Of a stretch of DNA of 64,000 nt, positions 46,294 through 56,854 are shown piece after piece (position 1 is the first letter of the stretch; each line of letters opens with the position of its first letter). The position numbers and the translations under genes were made by a program. The stretch lies in contig JAPVLO010000044.1 in the NCBI GenBank assembly GCA_027257055.1, positions 4,526,001 through 4,590,000 of the forward strand, read 5' to 3'. The notes beneath the pieces were generated by a model. That model was not told where the DNA came from. It worked only from the letters and a program-made list of their open reading frames with translations, and did no database searches. Source of the stretch: Cephalopachus bancanus. Taxonomy: Eukaryota; Chordata; Mammalia; Primates; Tarsiidae.

Positions 46294-46316
46294 CCAACAT
46301 GGCGGAGGTCAGCTGA
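46294..46316 (+). promoter_or_regulatory. YY1-like site with minimal ORF
   Basis: GCCAACATGGCGGAGG fits the YY1 core found just downstream of many housekeeping start sites, often overlapping an ATG. Here the ATG (46299) opens only M-A-E-V-S before TGA. This may mark a second, downstream transcription start within the island. Confidence 0.5.
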
Positions 46317-46904
46317 GTGCGGGCCGCGGCGGCCCTCCCCGCGCGCCTGAGGCCCGGGCCGCCCCGGGGCCTTCGGTCGCCCTTGGCCTGAGCTCCCCGC
46401 CGACCCCGAGTCGGAGCCGTCCCCGACGGACTGCGCTCGCTTCCCGCTCTGGCCCGCAGCTTCATTGTGCGGTGGGAGGACGCGCCGCCTCCCCGGTGTT
46501 GTCGTTGGGGCGTGCGGGGCGGCCGGCCGGGAGCCTCGCGTCTGGCGGAGACCGTGCGCGTCCCAGGCTTCCTTGCCGGGTGGTCGGGTGCTCCTGCCCC
46601 TCCCTGGGCCGTGACTGAGGGTGTGGGCTCGCCAGGCCACCTCGGCGCGTGGGCTTTCCTTGCCGTCGGCCCGTTCCCGAAAAGATGTGGGATTTGTTAG
46701 TTCGGCGGCTCCGGAGAGTGCAGTCTGTGTGTCCGGAGGACCAAACTGTGTGTAGCTCTTGGGTCGGCGTGGCCGGCCGGACCCGCGGACGGTGGGCCGA
46801 CGGCCCGCGCCTGGCAGCCGAACTTTGCTTTTCCCCGACGAGCGTCGGCGCTGTTGGACGCCGAGAGCCGGGGCCCCGACGGCAGACCCTGCCCCGGGTC
46901 CAGC

Positions 46905-47025
46905 CCGTCCGCTGGCTGTGACCTTGGGCAAGGCCCCTCACTTCGCGGCTCCATTTTCTGTGTCTGCAGAATGGGCGTCTTGGCAGCGCCTGCCTCGCGT
47001 TCCAGTGACAGTTGATGGGTTGAGG
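46905..47025 (+). repeat. MIR at the edge of the CpG island, plus strand
   Basis: 'GGCTGTGACCTTGGGCAAGG', 'CCTCACTTCGCGGCTCC', 'TGTCTGCAGAATGGGCG'. This MIR kept or gained CpGs inside a hypomethylated domain. Confidence 0.75.
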
Positions 47026-47104
47026 GAGGCCGCGGTGAGTGCTCGTCGGCGCCCGCTGCAAGGCTCCACCTGAGTCAACTTCGGGCTGTGGGCACGAGGG
47101 CCGG

Positions 47105-47700
47105 GCGTGCTGGGATGCGCAGGCCAGATAGGGTGAGATCACGACCTAGATCTTTCGTGTTGGGCTGCTGCTTTTAGTGCGTCTTGTTGTGAAAAGAAAA
47201 AGCAGATTTATACGATAACTTGTCAGACTTTTCTGTGGTAGGGTATTGAGTGGATAGATCTTGTGTGGTCTGGAATTTTGAAAATCAAATGGGTTAAAAT
47301 GAGGTCTCCTGTTAGCGAGTTTAGATTTACCCGTCAGTTCACTTTTAAGGACTTGAGTTAACTAATTTGGAAAAGTGGGACAGTGAATACCTTTAATTGC
47401 TGCGTGTTATAGGTATCTGTGGTGTCACCATCTCTTTTAGAAGTTACGAGGAGCAAAGTGTAGTGTGGTGGCAGATGTAATGATCTGGTGATTTTATCTG
47501 GGGGATACTGGCTCAAATTATGATGGAGAGGATTTTGGTTAGCTGTTAGGAAGGAGGACTTTGTGACCTGTAGTGAGACTCAAAGCGGATTACCAAATTG
47601 TGTCATTTTTCATTTTGAATAATTTAAATAAAAGAATAGATTTTTGTAATCTGGAATGGTTAGTTGTAATTCAGTACCGAATTTTTTCTCTCAGGTTCGC
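47105..47700. other. Intron start, non-coding
   Basis: Composition falls back to genome average. No repeat or exon recognised. Confidence 0.45.
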
Positions 47701-47704
47701 TTTG

Positions 47705-47820
47705 CCAACTTTTTTTTTTTTTTAAGTTTTAAAACAAAGTTTATTAGAGAAAGAAGAGAAAAGAAAAGGAGACATGCCAGAGCTGGCATAGGCGAAAGAA
47801 ACCGCCTTTTTTTTTTTTAA
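47705..47820 (-). mobile_element. Short poly-A retrocopy of unknown RNA, minus strand
   Basis: Read on the minus strand: GGCGGTTTCTTTCGCC, GCCAGCTCTGGC (a perfect 12-base hairpin palindrome), a CT-rich stretch, then CTAATAAACTTTG with an AATAAA signal and about 15 A. A-rich sequence also precedes it, so an A-run target duplication is likely. The source is unknown: the 3' end of an mRNA, an LTR transcript or a small SINE. Confidence 0.55.
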
Positions 47821-48960
47821 AGATACATTATAAAATTGGCTTAAGTGACTCATTTTGGCATTTTTCCAGCATAATTTATGACATTCATTATTTTAAGCTG
47901 AAGTACAGTATAATTAATAGACATGGAGCTTTTAACTTTTCAGAATAATATTCCACAAAGTACAGATTTACAAACAAATGTAATTCATTTTACATCTATT
48001 CAATTTACATCTTAATATTTGTTCCCTCAAAACTTTGGGAAATTCTTACAACATTGTAGAGCAGTATTTCCTAATATTTGCAATTAAAAAGAATATAATT
48101 AGGTTAAAAGGAATAAGAATTACAAAGGAATTATCTAGCTATGTCAATAATGACAATGTGAAGCATAGGATTTTATTTTCAGTGATTATGGTGTTCTGAA
48201 AACATCTTGCATAATGAGGATAGCAAAGTAAGATTAGTAATTTTGCAAAGTTTTAGGTGACAGCTTAAGTTGTCTTTTAAAACAGTTGATTTACACAGTT
48301 TATAAAGACTGAAAATTCTTAAAGAGATTTATTATAGACATTTAGAGACTTCTGTATTCACCTGGTAAAACAGTTAAATTCTGGATTTTTGGTGTGGACT
48401 TCACTTTGAGAAAATCTGTATGAAAGCTTCAGAACCCCCTCCCCCTAGTAAATCGAGATTAAATTTTCCTCTTTACACTAAATATCCTTAATGGTAATCT
48501 TTGGAATAGCCATATTTCTAGCATACGCTACACGGTTTGGTTTTCATGGCGATAGTTACTAGAACATATTCTGCATGGGGCAGGAATTGTGTTTTTATAC
48601 CTTTATATCCTCAGTACCTAGTGCTCAATACATGTTTTCTCACCTGCTACTATCTATATGCTAATGACACGCAAATCTTTTTGCTTGTTGAAGTGTAGAC
48701 CTATATATTCCCTTAAGTAGATCATTTAAAAAAGATAGCCATAGAGCTCCTACCTCTGTAGTTGCATAACCTCCCCTGTTGTCATCATCCACTCACCATA
48801 GTGGTACATTTGTTAAAATTGAACCTACATTGATGCATCATTTTCACCCAAAGTCTGTAGTTTATTAGGGTTCACTCTTAGTGTACATTCTGTGGGTTTG
48901 GACAAATACAAAATGACATACATGAATGATTTTGCTAACCTAAAAATCTTCTGTCCTCCA
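47821..48960. other. Intronic AT-rich stretch
   Basis: Over 1 kb with no repeat or exon named. Confidence 0.45.
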
Positions 48961-48971
48961 CCTGTTTGTTT

Positions 48972-49257
48972 TTTTGAGTCAGAGCCTTACTCTGTTGCCC
49001 AGGCTGGAGTGCAGTGGCACGCTCAGGACCACCGCAGCCTCGACCTGCTGAACTCAGGTGATCCTTCCACCTCAGCCTTCCAGGTAACTGGAACTACAGG
49101 CATGCACCACCATGCTTAGCTAATTTTTTGATTTACTGTAGAGATGAGGTCCCGCCAAGTTACTTGAGCTGGTCTCAAACCCTTGGACTCAGGCAGTCCT
49201 CTCACCTTAGCCTCCCAAAGTGCCGGAATTATAGGTGTGAGCCACCGTGCCTGGCTT
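48972..49257 (-). mobile_element. Alu, minus strand
   Basis: 'GAGTCAGAGCCTTACTCTG' to 'GAGCCACCGTGCCTGGCTTG'. CTCCACCTGTTT flanks it at about 48956 and 49261. Confidence 0.95.
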
Positions 49258-49801
49258 GTGCTCCACCTGTTTATCCCCACACCGCAGCCAATGATCTTTT
49301 TACTGCCTCCATTGTTTTGCCTTTCTAGAATGTCTATGCATAGTTGGACTCATCCTGTATTTAGCCTTTTCAGATGGGCTTCTTTCATCTGGTAATCCAC
49401 ATTTAGGTTTCTTTCATACCATCTTATAGCTTGAAAACTCATTTCTTTTTAGTACTGAGTGACATTTTGTTGCCTAGATGTGTACTACTGTTGGCTTATC
49501 TGTTCACCTACTGAAGGATACCTTGATTGCTTCCAAGTTTTGGCAGTTATAAAGCTGCTGTAAACATCTTTGCTCAAATACCAAGGATTGTGATTCTGGA
49601 TCAAATGGTAAGAGTATGTTTAATTTTGTAAGAAACTGCCAAACTGTTTTCCAAAGTGGCTGTACCATTTTGCATTCCCAGCAGCAATGCAGGGGCATTC
49701 CTGTTGCTCCACATCCTTGCCAGGATTTGATGTCTATGTTAGTGTTCTTGATTTTGGCCATTTTCCTAGGTGTGTAGTGGTGTCTTACTGTTTTTAACTT
49801 T

Positions 49802-50399
49802 ATTTTTTATTTTTTTTGAGTTGCAGTCTCACTCTGTCACCCAGACTGGAGTGCAGTGGCCGCTCCCAGCCACCACAGCCTCGACCTGCTGGGCTCCAGC
49901 GATCCTTCCGCCTCAGCCTTCCGAGTAGCTGGAACTACAGGCGCGCGTTGCCACGCCCAGCTCATTTTTGATTGATTGATTTATTTTTTTTTTTGAGTTG
50001 GAGTCTCACTCTGTCACCCAGACTGGAGTGCAGTGGCCGCTCCCGGCCACTGCAGCCTCGCCTGCTGGGCTCCAGCGATCCTTCCGCCTCAGGCTTCCGA
50101 GTAGCCAGAATTACAGGCATGCGCTACCACGCCCGGCTGATTTTTTGGTTTATTGTAGAGATGAGGTCTCACTGCCCAGGCGGGTCTCGAACCCTCGGAC
50201 TCAGGCAATCCACTCACCTCAGCCTCCCAAAGGCGCGGGATTACAGGCTGAGCCACCGAGCCCAGCCATTTTTGATTTATTGTAGAGATGAGGTCTTGCC
50301 AAGTTGCTCAGGCGGGTCTTGAACCCGCGGGCTCAGGCAATCCACTCACCTCAGTCTCCCAAAGGCGCGGGATTACAGGCTGAGCCACTGGGCCTGGCT
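49802..50399 (-). mobile_element. Outer Alu of a nested pair, minus strand
   Basis: TGTTTTTAACTTT at 49789-49801 and 50400-50412 is its 13-bp target duplication. The Alu is interrupted near its middle by a second Alu (49974-50266). Its two halves together make one ordinary dimer. Confidence 0.95.
49974..50266 (-). mobile_element. Inner Alu inserted in the Alu linker, minus strand
   Basis: Full dimer with its own duplication CATTTTTGATT (49963-49973, 50267-50277) taken from the host Alu linker. Both are minus strand and lineage-type, so the family was active over at least two rounds. Confidence 0.95.
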
Positions 50400-50505
50400 T
50401 GTTTTTAACTTTCATCTCCCTGATGACATATTTCTGCCATCTATCTTTGGTGGGGAGTCTGTTAAGGTCTTTGGCCCATTTTTTTAGTTGGGTTAGATAT
50501 TTTTT

Positions 50506-50772
50506 TGTTTTTTGAGTTGGAGTCTCACTCTCACCCAGGCTGAAGTGCAGTGGCACACGCACGGCCACCGCAACCTTGACTGCTGGGCTCTGGCAATCCT
50601 TCTGCCTCAGCCTTCCAAGTAGCTGGAACTACAGGCGCGTGCTACCACACCCAGCTTATTTTTTTGTTTATCGTAGAGATGTCTCACCAAGTTGCCCAGG
50701 CTGGTCTCCAACCCCTGAGCTCAGGCAGTCCCCTCGCCTCTGCCTCCCAAAGTGCTGGGAGTACAGGCTTGT
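50506..50772 (-). mobile_element. Alu, minus strand, inserted in old L1
   Basis: 'GAGTTGGAGTCTCACTCTCACC' to 'GTGCTGGGAGTACAGGCTT'. The left-arm start is lost. Confidence 0.9.
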
Positions 50773-50870
50773 TTTCTCATTGTTTAGTTTTAAGAGTTCT
50801 TTTTGATTTTGGATAACAGTTGTTTATCAGGTATTTCATTTGTAAATATTTTCTTTTTTCTATTTTTCTA

Positions 50871-51169
50871 GCTATCTCAGCTGGCATTGCTTCTCTCTCA
50901 TTTACATTTATTCCTTCTCGTTTGCCTTTAATAGGTCTGTTTTCTTTAGGTTTCTGTGTCCTCGTCAGTTTTTCCTACTGTAGTCCAAGTGAGAGCTTTC
51001 TAATAGGTGAACCTGTAGGCCTTCCGTATGAAATCCCAAGTTCCTTGATATGGTTAGTAAGTACAGAATCTCCAGGTCTGACCCCTCCTGTTATTCCTTT
51101 GCCATTTTCTACTGTGTACTTGTGAATCCTCATTCTGTTAAGTGCTATTATCTTAGCCTAGACATCACT
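50871..51169. other. Intronic stretch
   Basis: Nothing recognised. Confidence 0.4.
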
Positions 51170-51415
51170 AGCTGAGGCCTTTCTGAACTCTCCCCACTGA
51201 GCTGAGTGAGTATCATCCTCCTGTGTACCCACAGCACTCTGCGTGGGCCTACTGAACACATATTCTCCTGAGTTGTAATTTTTCTTTGTTCCTTGTCTCC
51301 TCAAATTGACTATAATCTCTGTGAGGATTTGGTCTTGATCTCTGGTGTGTTTAGAGTTTAACACTCTTTCTGGCACATAGTTGGTGCTCAGTAAATAGTT
51401 AATAAATGACCATCA
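51170..51415 (+). repeat. L2 LINE 3' end, plus strand
   Basis: 'CTGAGGCCTTTCTGAACTC', 'TTGACTATAATCTCTGTGAGG', 'TTCTGGCACATAGTTGGTGC', 'CAGTAAATAGTTAATAAATGA', in L2 order. Confidence 0.85.
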
Positions 51416-51889
51416 TATACTTTTCCAGCCTTATCTCCAGCATTTTGTCTTTGCCCTGCCTAGTCAAACTGGATTCTTTTGTTCCTTGAACACTACTTTA
51501 ACATCTTTGTGCCTTTGCTTATGATGGCATTTAATCTCTGTACTACTTTGGGTAGATTACATGAATAGTTACATGTATCCCTGCCTCCCCTCAACCCCTT
51601 GTCCTAATTCTAGAATGGCAATATAGTTAAGTGGTAAAGAATCAGACCTGGATATGTTCCTTGGCTCTTTTCATTTATTGGTTGTGCTTGTGACTTTAAG
51701 ATTCATGAGAGCAAGGATACTTTTTCATCTAAAAGCACATTGCCTAAGTAGAAAATACTTAAATAATTTAAAAGATTGTTGAGTAAGTTGCTTCTCTAAA
51801 TATTACCACTTCTAGTGAGGAAAGAAACAGTGGCAAATTGTCATATGTAGTAAAAAGGAGTCAGGTGAGTGCTGGAATGGGATGGGAAG
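51416..51889. other. Intronic stretch with weak MIR-like fragment
   Basis: 51620-51710 contains a TGGTAAAGAATCAGACCTGG MIR-like start; otherwise nothing. Confidence 0.4.
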
Positions 51890-52470
51890 TAGGCCTGCTG
51901 TCTGAGGTGGAGGTAAAAGGATAAGGAGCTAGTCCTTGAAGAGGGAAAGGAGTGTATTTAGATGGCAGAAGCATTCAGGCCAGGTAAGGCCCTGGGGCAG
52001 GGATGAGCTTGGATTGTTCTATCCATTGCTTAGCAAATGGATAAGGGGGAGAGATAGGCAGGGATCAGATCCTGCAGGGTCAAGGCAAGGAATTCTAATT
52101 TGAAGAATACTGGGAAACTGGGTATAGTTTTTATTAAAGGGTTAGAATAATCCTCTAATTCTGTTAAGATCACTTTAGGAAGGCTGTCTCTTTAATCAGG
52201 CAATAGTTGATTATGACCTGGATTAAGGTGGTGGGAGTGAAGATGAAAAGTGACTGGATTTGAGATTGGTTTTGGACCCAGAATTAACAGTACTTGTTAG
52301 TGGATTAGATATGAGAGGCAAGGGAAGAAAGGAATTAGGTTTCTGACTTGAGCAACTGTGGATTAAGGTGCCATTTACCAAAATGGAAATGATGATGAAA
52401 GTGATAGTGGTAAAACTCAAAGTTCTGCTGTGTTGGATTGGAAGTGTCTATGAGATACCCAGAATAATCC
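51890..52470 (-). repeat. Ancient mammalian repeat, copy 1 of 2
   Basis: 'AGCATTCAGGCCAGGTAAGGCC', 'AAGATCACTTTAGGAAGGCTG', 'CTGGATTAAGGTGGTGGGAGTG', 'GTTAGTGGATTAGATATGAG' and 'CTTGAGCAACTGTGGATTAAGG' follow a long old element, also present at 56855-57720 in the same orientation. The exact family is not assigned. Confidence 0.6.
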
Positions 52471-52844
52471 AATGAGGTAGAAGGAAAATCAAGGAGATGT
52501 GGGATCACGGGAACCAGATGGGAGCAGACAGTGCAGGGTCACTTCTTCTGGGAGTGGGGGGAAGGAGATGAAAAGTTAGCTTGTAGGCTGACTGGTGGAA
52601 AGATAAGGCTGTTTGCTTTAGTGGCTTCTATTGCCTTTTCTGAAGGAAGCAAAGGTGAAGCCACCCACCATCAGCTGAGTATAGTCAGTGAATACTATAC
52701 ATGGCATATCAAGGGTAGAGCAGAGGGAAAGAGGAGAGATGCTTTGAAGTGTTAGCTGATGATAAAACTGGATGGCTGTTGTTCAAGGCAATTCTGGGAG
52801 AATACCTAGAGCAATGCTAGGACTTTTATTTTCTAAATGTGAAC
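52471..52844. other. Intronic stretch
   Basis: Probably the decayed continuation of the repeat to the left. Confidence 0.35.
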
Positions 52845-53140
52845 TATTTTCTTGACATTTAGCATACATACGGAAAGTGCTCAAGTCATGTGTACAGCTT
52901 GATAAATTTTTCAAAAAGGGAACACACAGCATTACAAGAATAAGGAACCCCTTTCTTGCCCCATCAATTATGCACCCCTTCACAGGAAAACACCTCTTGA
53001 CTTTTAGCACCATAGATTGCTTTTGCTTGATTTTGTACTTCATAGGAATGGAACAATACAGTATGTACTCTTTTGTTTGTTTACTTCTTTCACTCAACAT
53101 TATTTTTGTGAAATTTGGGGGTATCACTTAGTGTGCCACT
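52845..53140 (-). repeat. Old L1M, antisense
   Basis: 'TGTACAGCTTGATAAATTTTTC', 'AGCACCATAGATTGCTTTTGC', 'GGAACAATACAGTATGTACTC' and 'CTTTCACTCAACATTATTTTTG'. Confidence 0.88.
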
Positions 53141-53399
53141 GACAGAATTACCAGCTGAATAGCCATGTTTCTCAGTACTTATTTTTAAATGCTTGCTTTT
53201 CCTCCCTCACAATCGCAAATACTTACTGGGCAGTTTTTTTTTTTTTTTCTACACTGATTAATTTTTTCTTAAATCTTTGGGAACTCTAGGCTTAATGATA
53301 CAAAGTATGAGTAGAATAATAGTGGCCAAGACCTTTCGTTAGATTGGTGGTTGCCCAATCATGTTTAGCTTACTTGTGGTTTTTGTTTGTTTTGAACAG

Positions 53400-53480
53400 G
53401 GAGCATGGGGACATGTTCAAGAAACTAAAAAGAGGAAAACCTTTGGAGAACTAATTATGTTTATAAAGCAGATCTTGCCA
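53400..53480 (+). CDS. Speculative 81-bp internal exon
   Basis: A good acceptor (GTTTGTTTTGAACAG, AG at 53398-53399) and a donor GTGAGT at 53481 frame 81 bases, exactly 27 codons with no stop, reading from GAWGHV to KQILP with a KKRK cluster. The other two frames stop. It is not inside a named repeat. Against it: it is alone, the last exon base is A rather than G, and chance exons of this quality are common. I cannot match the peptide to a family. Confidence 0.15.
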
Positions 53481-53504
53481 GTGAGTTTTATATATATATA
53501 TTTG

Positions 53505-53728
53505 TTTGTTTTTGAGTTGGAGTCTCATTTTGTTGCCCAGGCTGGAGGGCAGTGGCACACTCACGGCTACCCCAGCCTTCCAAGTAGCTGGAACTACAGG
53601 CATGCAGTACCATGCCCAGCTAATTTTTGATGTGTTGTAGAGACGAGGTCTCGCCAAGTTGCCTGGGCTGGTCTTAAACCCATGAACTCAGGCAGTCCAC
53701 TCGCCTTGGCCTCCCAAAGTGCTGAGAT
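53505..53728 (-). mobile_element. Alu, minus strand, with 37-bp-scale internal deletion
   Basis: 'GAGTTGGAGTCTCATTTTGTTG' to 'CCCAAAGTGCTGAG'. Part of the right arm between two CAGCCTT copies is missing ('CCCCAGCCTTCCAAGTAGC'), a slippage deletion between short direct repeats. Confidence 0.9.
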
Positions 53729-54174
53729 TTCCTTAAAAAGAGTTTAATACCAGTCTTGAATTTTATGGGAGGTATTACACTGTATTTGTTATAGTTACTT
53801 ATTATTGTCACATTGACACGGTTAGCTGGTGATGGTTGGTATAGTGAAATATAGTTGAATGTAAGTATGTGCTTACTTCTCTACACAGACTGTACCTTAA
53901 AAAAGTCGTTTCAATAACTTAACTAAATGAAGTTAATTTTCTGCTTGTTAAAAACTTCTTCCTGGTTTCTCTCTTTTTATTTCGTCTTTTGCTGAGGCTT
54001 GATAGATAAGGTGGTTTTGCTTTAAAGATTTGTCAAGCTGTTGTATCCATACAGATGTGGGTTAATTTCTGCAGACTTTTTTTGAGTTTGTGATGGGGAG
54101 GGAGGTGTGATCAGATAAAATTGGTCTTGTTAAGTTTTACAGTATTAAATTTTTGATTTTATTTATTTTTAGTC
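53729..54174. other. Intronic stretch
   Basis: Nothing recognised. Confidence 0.4.
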
Positions 54175-54470
54175 AAGGTCTCACTCTGCTGCCCAGGCTG
54201 AAGTGCCTTCCTAGATTCTTTTTTTTTTAAAGAATCTTGCTCTGTTGTCCAGACTGGAGCAGCCTTGAATTCCTTAGGCACAAATGATTCTCCTATCTCA
54301 ACCTCCTGGGTAGTTGGGACTACAGGAACGCATCACCACACCTGACTAATTTTTTAAAATTAAAAATGTTTTTGTAAATGAAGTCTCACTGTGTTGCCTA
54401 GGATGGACTCAAACTCCTGGCCTCAGGTGCTCCTCCCATCTTGGCCTCCCAAAGTGCTGTGAGCAACCAG
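54175..54470 (-). mobile_element. Alu fragments, minus strand, older and rearranged
   Basis: A short piece 'TCACTCTGCTGCCCAGGCTGAAG' is followed by a second start 'GCTCTGTTGTCCAGACTGGAG' and a dimer to 'CCTCCCAAAGTGCTGTGAGC'. Two right-arm starts 60 bases apart suggest a partial duplication or two insertions. Confidence 0.8.
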
Positions 54471-55018
54471 GTCTAAGTATAAAATAATATGTGTGTGTGA
54501 GGTATGAGATATATAGCTTTTTGTGAATAGTCTGGTTTTGCATTTCTTAAAGGTATCCATCTATTAGAGGTATTTTAAGGCAAGAAGTGAAAGCAGTGGG
54601 CAAAATCAACTCTTGATATCTCTGTATTTTATTTTTTGTGGGAAGCCACCAGCAGCAGTTCATTAGCAGGAAAATGTGGGGGTGTGATAAAATATGCATT
54701 AAAAATTAAAAATATCTTTTGATTACCAGTTTTATAAAGGATTTGAGAATTACAGTGATGTGCCTTCCTTCCTCCCATGGTAATTTGTAATCTGATTGTA
54801 GACATTTTGGTATAATCTGTGTGTTGTTTCACTTTTTTTTTTAGTCAACCATAGCTGTTTTAAAGTTAGTTTCTTTGGTCTGACTTAAATCTTTGTAGTA
54901 TTTTTCCATTAGATGATTACCACCTGTAAGTAATTGTATATGTTTGAACTGTGTGCTGTAATTCCAAATGGTGGAGAAGTTTGTACTTACCGTCTATATC
55001 TCGCAGTTTTTTTGGTTT
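54471..55018. other. Intronic stretch
   Basis: Nothing recognised. Confidence 0.4.
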
Positions 55019-55312
55019 TTTTTTTTTGAGTTCAAGTCTCACTCTGTCATCCAGACTGGAGGGCACTGGCACATTCCCGGCCACTGCAGCTACGACCTGC
55101 TCAGGGCTCAGGTGATCCTTCAGCCTCAACCTTCCAAGTAGCTGGAACTACAGGCACATGCCACCATGCCCAGCTCATTTTTTAATTTATTGTAGAGATG
55201 AGGTCTCGTCAAGTTGCCCAGGCTGGTCTTGAACCTGAGGGCTCAGGCAATCCTCACCTCGACCTCCCAAAGTGCTGGGATTATAGGCATGAGCCACCGT
55301 GCCCAGCTCTTG
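55019..55312 (-). mobile_element. Alu, minus strand
   Basis: 'GAGTTCAAGTCTCACTCTGTC' to 'GAGCCACCGTGCCCAGCT'. TCTCGCAGTTTTT before and TCTTGCAGTTTTT after are likely duplicated flanks. Confidence 0.94.
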
Positions 55313-56429
55313 CAGTTTTTGATACTTTGTGTGCATGTACTTTAGTGGTCCCATCTCTTTGGTTTCTGATTCTGAACTTGGTCTCTCTCTTCCCATCTCT
55401 AATCCTGCATCTAAAACCTTTAAATTACATTCTGTTGTAGTCTGAATGTCCTGCCAGTTACCTTTCTGTCTTATTACATGATACATGCATATTTACATAA
55501 AAATAGGTACATCAATGTGCATAGCTACTTATCTATATTTTATATATGTTCTTAATGCATGTAATCTGTGACATTTCTCATTCCAAGTTTTTGAATTTTG
55601 TTTTCTGAATAATTTTACATATGCATATGACATATATTAGTTCAGAATCAAATAGTTCTGCAAGGTTTGTAAAAAGTAAAACCTACCTGCCCCTACTTCT
55701 CTTCAGATGTCCTTTTCCAGAGACAACTAACTTTACCCTTTTTAACTGTATATTTTTGCATTTACCTTTGTCTCTAAATAACATGCTTCTGTTGTTACTT
55801 CTAGATTTCAGTTTTTAGCTTTTTCTATTGCCTTCCTATTGTGAATTTAACTCTTCTTCCTGCCCCATCACATGTGTCCTTCTCATTCCTACACTTCCCT
55901 AATATAGTAACATTACAATTTTGTGCTTATATTAATATGACTGTAAAAGTTTTCCACACTTTGAGCCATGTAATAAACTATAATTACATTTCCCTGCATT
56001 ATTTAATTTGTATTTCTAGTTGCTTATACCTTTTTTCCCTCTCCCATTTTTGGCTTTATTTTCTATGTCCTTACTGCCAATATTCACCCTTCTTTCCTTG
56101 CCACTTGTCTAAATGTTCAGTTAAGTTGCTTGGATATCTTAAAGTTGCCTTCTTCCTCTACCATCAGTATTTCTTTGACTATTCTCTTGGATTTAGTCTT
56201 CTGTTTATTGTAACTTAGTTCTCCCCTTTCTTGGTTAATTCCCTTGTATTTGAAGAGCTTGTCCATCACCAGGAGCATCCTGAGAATATATCCAGGGGAG
56301 GTAATGTTTTGAAACCTTGTATCATCATTCTGCCCTCAACAGTTTAAGGATAATTTGGGTATAGAATTCTAGGGTAGAGTCTTTTTTTTTTTTTTTGAGA
56401 ATTTAAAAAACACTGCTCTATTGCTTTCT
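55313..56429. other. Intronic stretch, partly old L1-like
   Basis: 55600-55800 has an antisense L1M texture ('CAGATGTCCTTTTCCAGAGAC'); the rest is AT-rich with no exon signals. Confidence 0.4.
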
Positions 56430-56471
56430 TGCTTTCTTTCCTTTCCTTTCTTTCTTTCTTTTCTTTCTTTC

Positions 56472-56535
<64 letters not shown>

Positions 56536-56581
56536 TTCTTTCTTTCCTTCTTTCTTTCTTTTCTTTCTTTCTTTCTTTCTT
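56430..56581. repeat. (TTTC)n microsatellite, about 150 bp
   Basis: A long TTTC array that replaces the tail and the start of the right arm of the adjoining Alu. It is likely unstable in length. Confidence 0.96.
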
Positions 56582-56780
56582 ACCTGCTGGGCTCAGGTGA
56601 CCCTTCCACCTCAGCCTTTCAAGTAGCTGGAACTACAGGCACATGTCACCATGCCTGACTAATTTTTTTGATTTATTATAGAGGTGAGATCTTGACAAGT
56701 TGCTCTGGGTTCAGGCAATTCTCTCACCTCTGCCTGCCAAAGTGCTGGTATTACAGGCGAGAGCCACTACACCCAGCCTT
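56582..56780 (-). mobile_element. Alu, minus strand, truncated by tail expansion
   Basis: It begins mid right arm ('CTGCTGGGCTCAGGTGACCC') and runs to 'GAGCCACTACACCCAGCC'. Confidence 0.9.
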
Positions 56781-56854
56781 CTCTATGGCTTTCTGACTTT
56801 GGATGTTACTGCTTAAAAACCCAAAGTTCTTGTTTTCTAATTTACTTATTCATC

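Larger units (their letters stand above)
45150..46700 (+). promoter_or_regulatory. CpG-island promoter
   Basis: GC content and CpG density rise abruptly for about 1.5 kb, unlike anything else in the window. GC boxes are seen at about 45190-45198 (GGGGCGGGA) and 45535-45543 (CCCCGCCCC). There is an NRF1-like TGCGCCTGCGCG at 45512-45523 and a YY1-like CCAACATGGCGG at 46294-46305. No TATA box is evident. This is the architecture of a broadly expressed vertebrate gene. Direction is inferred as plus from the splice donor at 45835. A bidirectional promoter is possible because the upstream side is equally CpG-rich. A 13-base C run at 46033-46045 could form non-B structures. Confidence 0.93.
49330..50870 (-). 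repeat. Old L1 antisense, split into three by Alus
   Basis: 49330-49801 has 'TTGGCTTATCTGTTCACC', 'CCAAACTGTTTTCCAAAGTGG', 'GCATTCCCAGCAGCAATGC'. 50413-50505 resumes 'CATCTCCCTGATGACATA' and 'GGTCTTTGGCCCATTTTTTTAG'. 50770-50870 ends with 'TTTTGATTTTGGATAACAG' and 'ATTTGTAAATATTTTC'. One LINE fossil serves as the target for Alus at 49802-50399 and 50506-50772. Confidence 0.9.

Noticed and set aside
46294..46316. Main translation start at the ATG in CCAACATGGCGGAGG
   Set aside because: The frame closes after five codons and the inferred splice donor lies upstream.
45153..46931. Long overlapping open frames (up to 286 codons) on both strands of the CpG island
   Set aside because: High GC removes stop codons in all frames. 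The peptides are Arg/Pro/Gly/Ala-rich low-complexity products on both strands with no domain, and the splice donor at 45834 contradicts the plus-strand ones.
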